From positions 62,001-126,000 of the forward strand of contig JACCEO010000005.1 of the NCBI GenBank assembly GCA_013416485.1: a DNA stretch of 64,000 nucleotides, written 5' to 3'. Position 1 is the first letter of the stretch, and every line of letters begins with the position of its first letter. Source of the stretch: Alcaligenaceae bacterium (lineage in GTDB: Bacteria; Pseudomonadota; Gammaproteobacteria; Burkholderiales; Burkholderiaceae_B). The position numbers were made by a program, and so were the translations under genes. The notes under the pieces are model-generated. The model made no database searches. It worked only from the letters and a program-made list of their open reading frames with translations, and had not been told where the DNA came from. Below, piece by piece: positions 63,872 through 64,000 of the stretch.

Positions 63872-64000
63872 ATGCTGCTGCAGGAAAATGCATTCAAGCG
63901 TGCTTTGAGGTCTGGCGACGTCCAGTTTGGTTTGTTTCTAGCGTTAGCCGATTCGTATAGTGCTGAATTGGTGGCGACTACCGGGTTTGATTGGTTGGTC
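63872..64000 (+). CDS. HpcH/HpaI aldolase family protein (3' end outside window)
   Basis: The frame starts at an ATG with AAGGA upstream and is open to the window edge, 43 residues visible. The stretch [20 protein letters not shown] followed by [14 protein letters not shown] is the typical N-terminus of class II HpaI-like aldolases (2-oxo-3-deoxy acid aldolases acting on hydroxy-oxo-acids). Substrate cannot be judged from this fragment. Confidence 0.85.
   Translation, partial: MLLQENAFKRALRSGDVQFGLFLALADSYSAELVATTGFDWLV

Overview
The window reads as a piece of chromosome from a beta-proteobacterium of the Burkholderiales, most likely the family Alcaligenaceae, with moderate GC. The evidence is gene order typical of that group: rpe-gph-trpE, apaG-mltA, DUF3460-scpA-panC, hemA-prfA-prmC-grxD, and full-length metH beside cobalamin genes. 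No plasmid, phage or rRNA genes are seen. One tRNA gene (Phe, GAA) is present. The genus is not determined.

Left part (1-9.9 kb): a partial ABC-type solute-binding protein, a 2-oxoglutarate/Fe(II)-type oxygenase and a Baeyer-Villiger-type flavin monooxygenase run rightward. Opposing them is a tightly packed leftward operon in which every junction overlaps by 4 bp: crotonase-like protein, large and small subunits of a B12-dependent acyl-CoA mutase, CaiB-type CoA-transferase and the MeaB GTPase, followed by a LysR regulator. The set of activities parallels the E. coli Sbm (scp) operon: CoA transfer, carbon-skeleton rearrangement, decarboxylation. The mutase keeps the Tyr and Arg typical of methylmalonyl-CoA mutase but has Ala in place of the Tyr before the catalytic His, so the substrate may be a different or bulkier succinate derivative. 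Divergent from it are cobT-cobS-cobC (nucleotide-loop assembly of cobalamin) and the B12-dependent methionine synthase metH, forming a B12 neighbourhood.

Middle part (16-30 kb): an XRE regulator, DUF3460, scpA, panC, HIT, then the tryptophan genes. trpGDC and rpe-gph-trpE face the same way but are separated by about 3.5 kb. This interval holds a sulfide/persulfide module: YgaP-like rhodanese, BigR-like ArsR regulator, DUF2892, persulfide dioxygenase, CMD-family protein and DsrE-like protein, with two matching palindromic operators. Both trp units have their own short leader peptide with consecutive Trp codons; the trpE leader is followed by a clear attenuator hairpin. These leaders are too short to be found by ordinary ORF calling.

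Right-middle part (29-47 kb): apaG, mltA, a UbiH-family hydroxylase, dsbC, an EAL/HDOD protein, a GntR-prpF pair divergent from an aconitase, an acyl-CoA ligase, an AI-2E family permease, bfd-bfr iron storage genes under a Fur-like box, hydroxypyruvate reductase-glycerate kinase, and assorted enzymes.

Right part (47-64 kb): a leftward catabolic cluster with its own GntR regulator (FAH hydrolase, cupin, TRAP transporter dctPQM, SDR dehydrogenase, Dabb protein), a degraded arginase remnant, two glutathione transferases, queG, and a GC-richer two-gene GMC-type dehydrogenase next to tRNA-Phe that looks acquired. The window closes with hemA-prfA-prmC-grxD and the start of an HpcH/HpaI-type aldolase gene.
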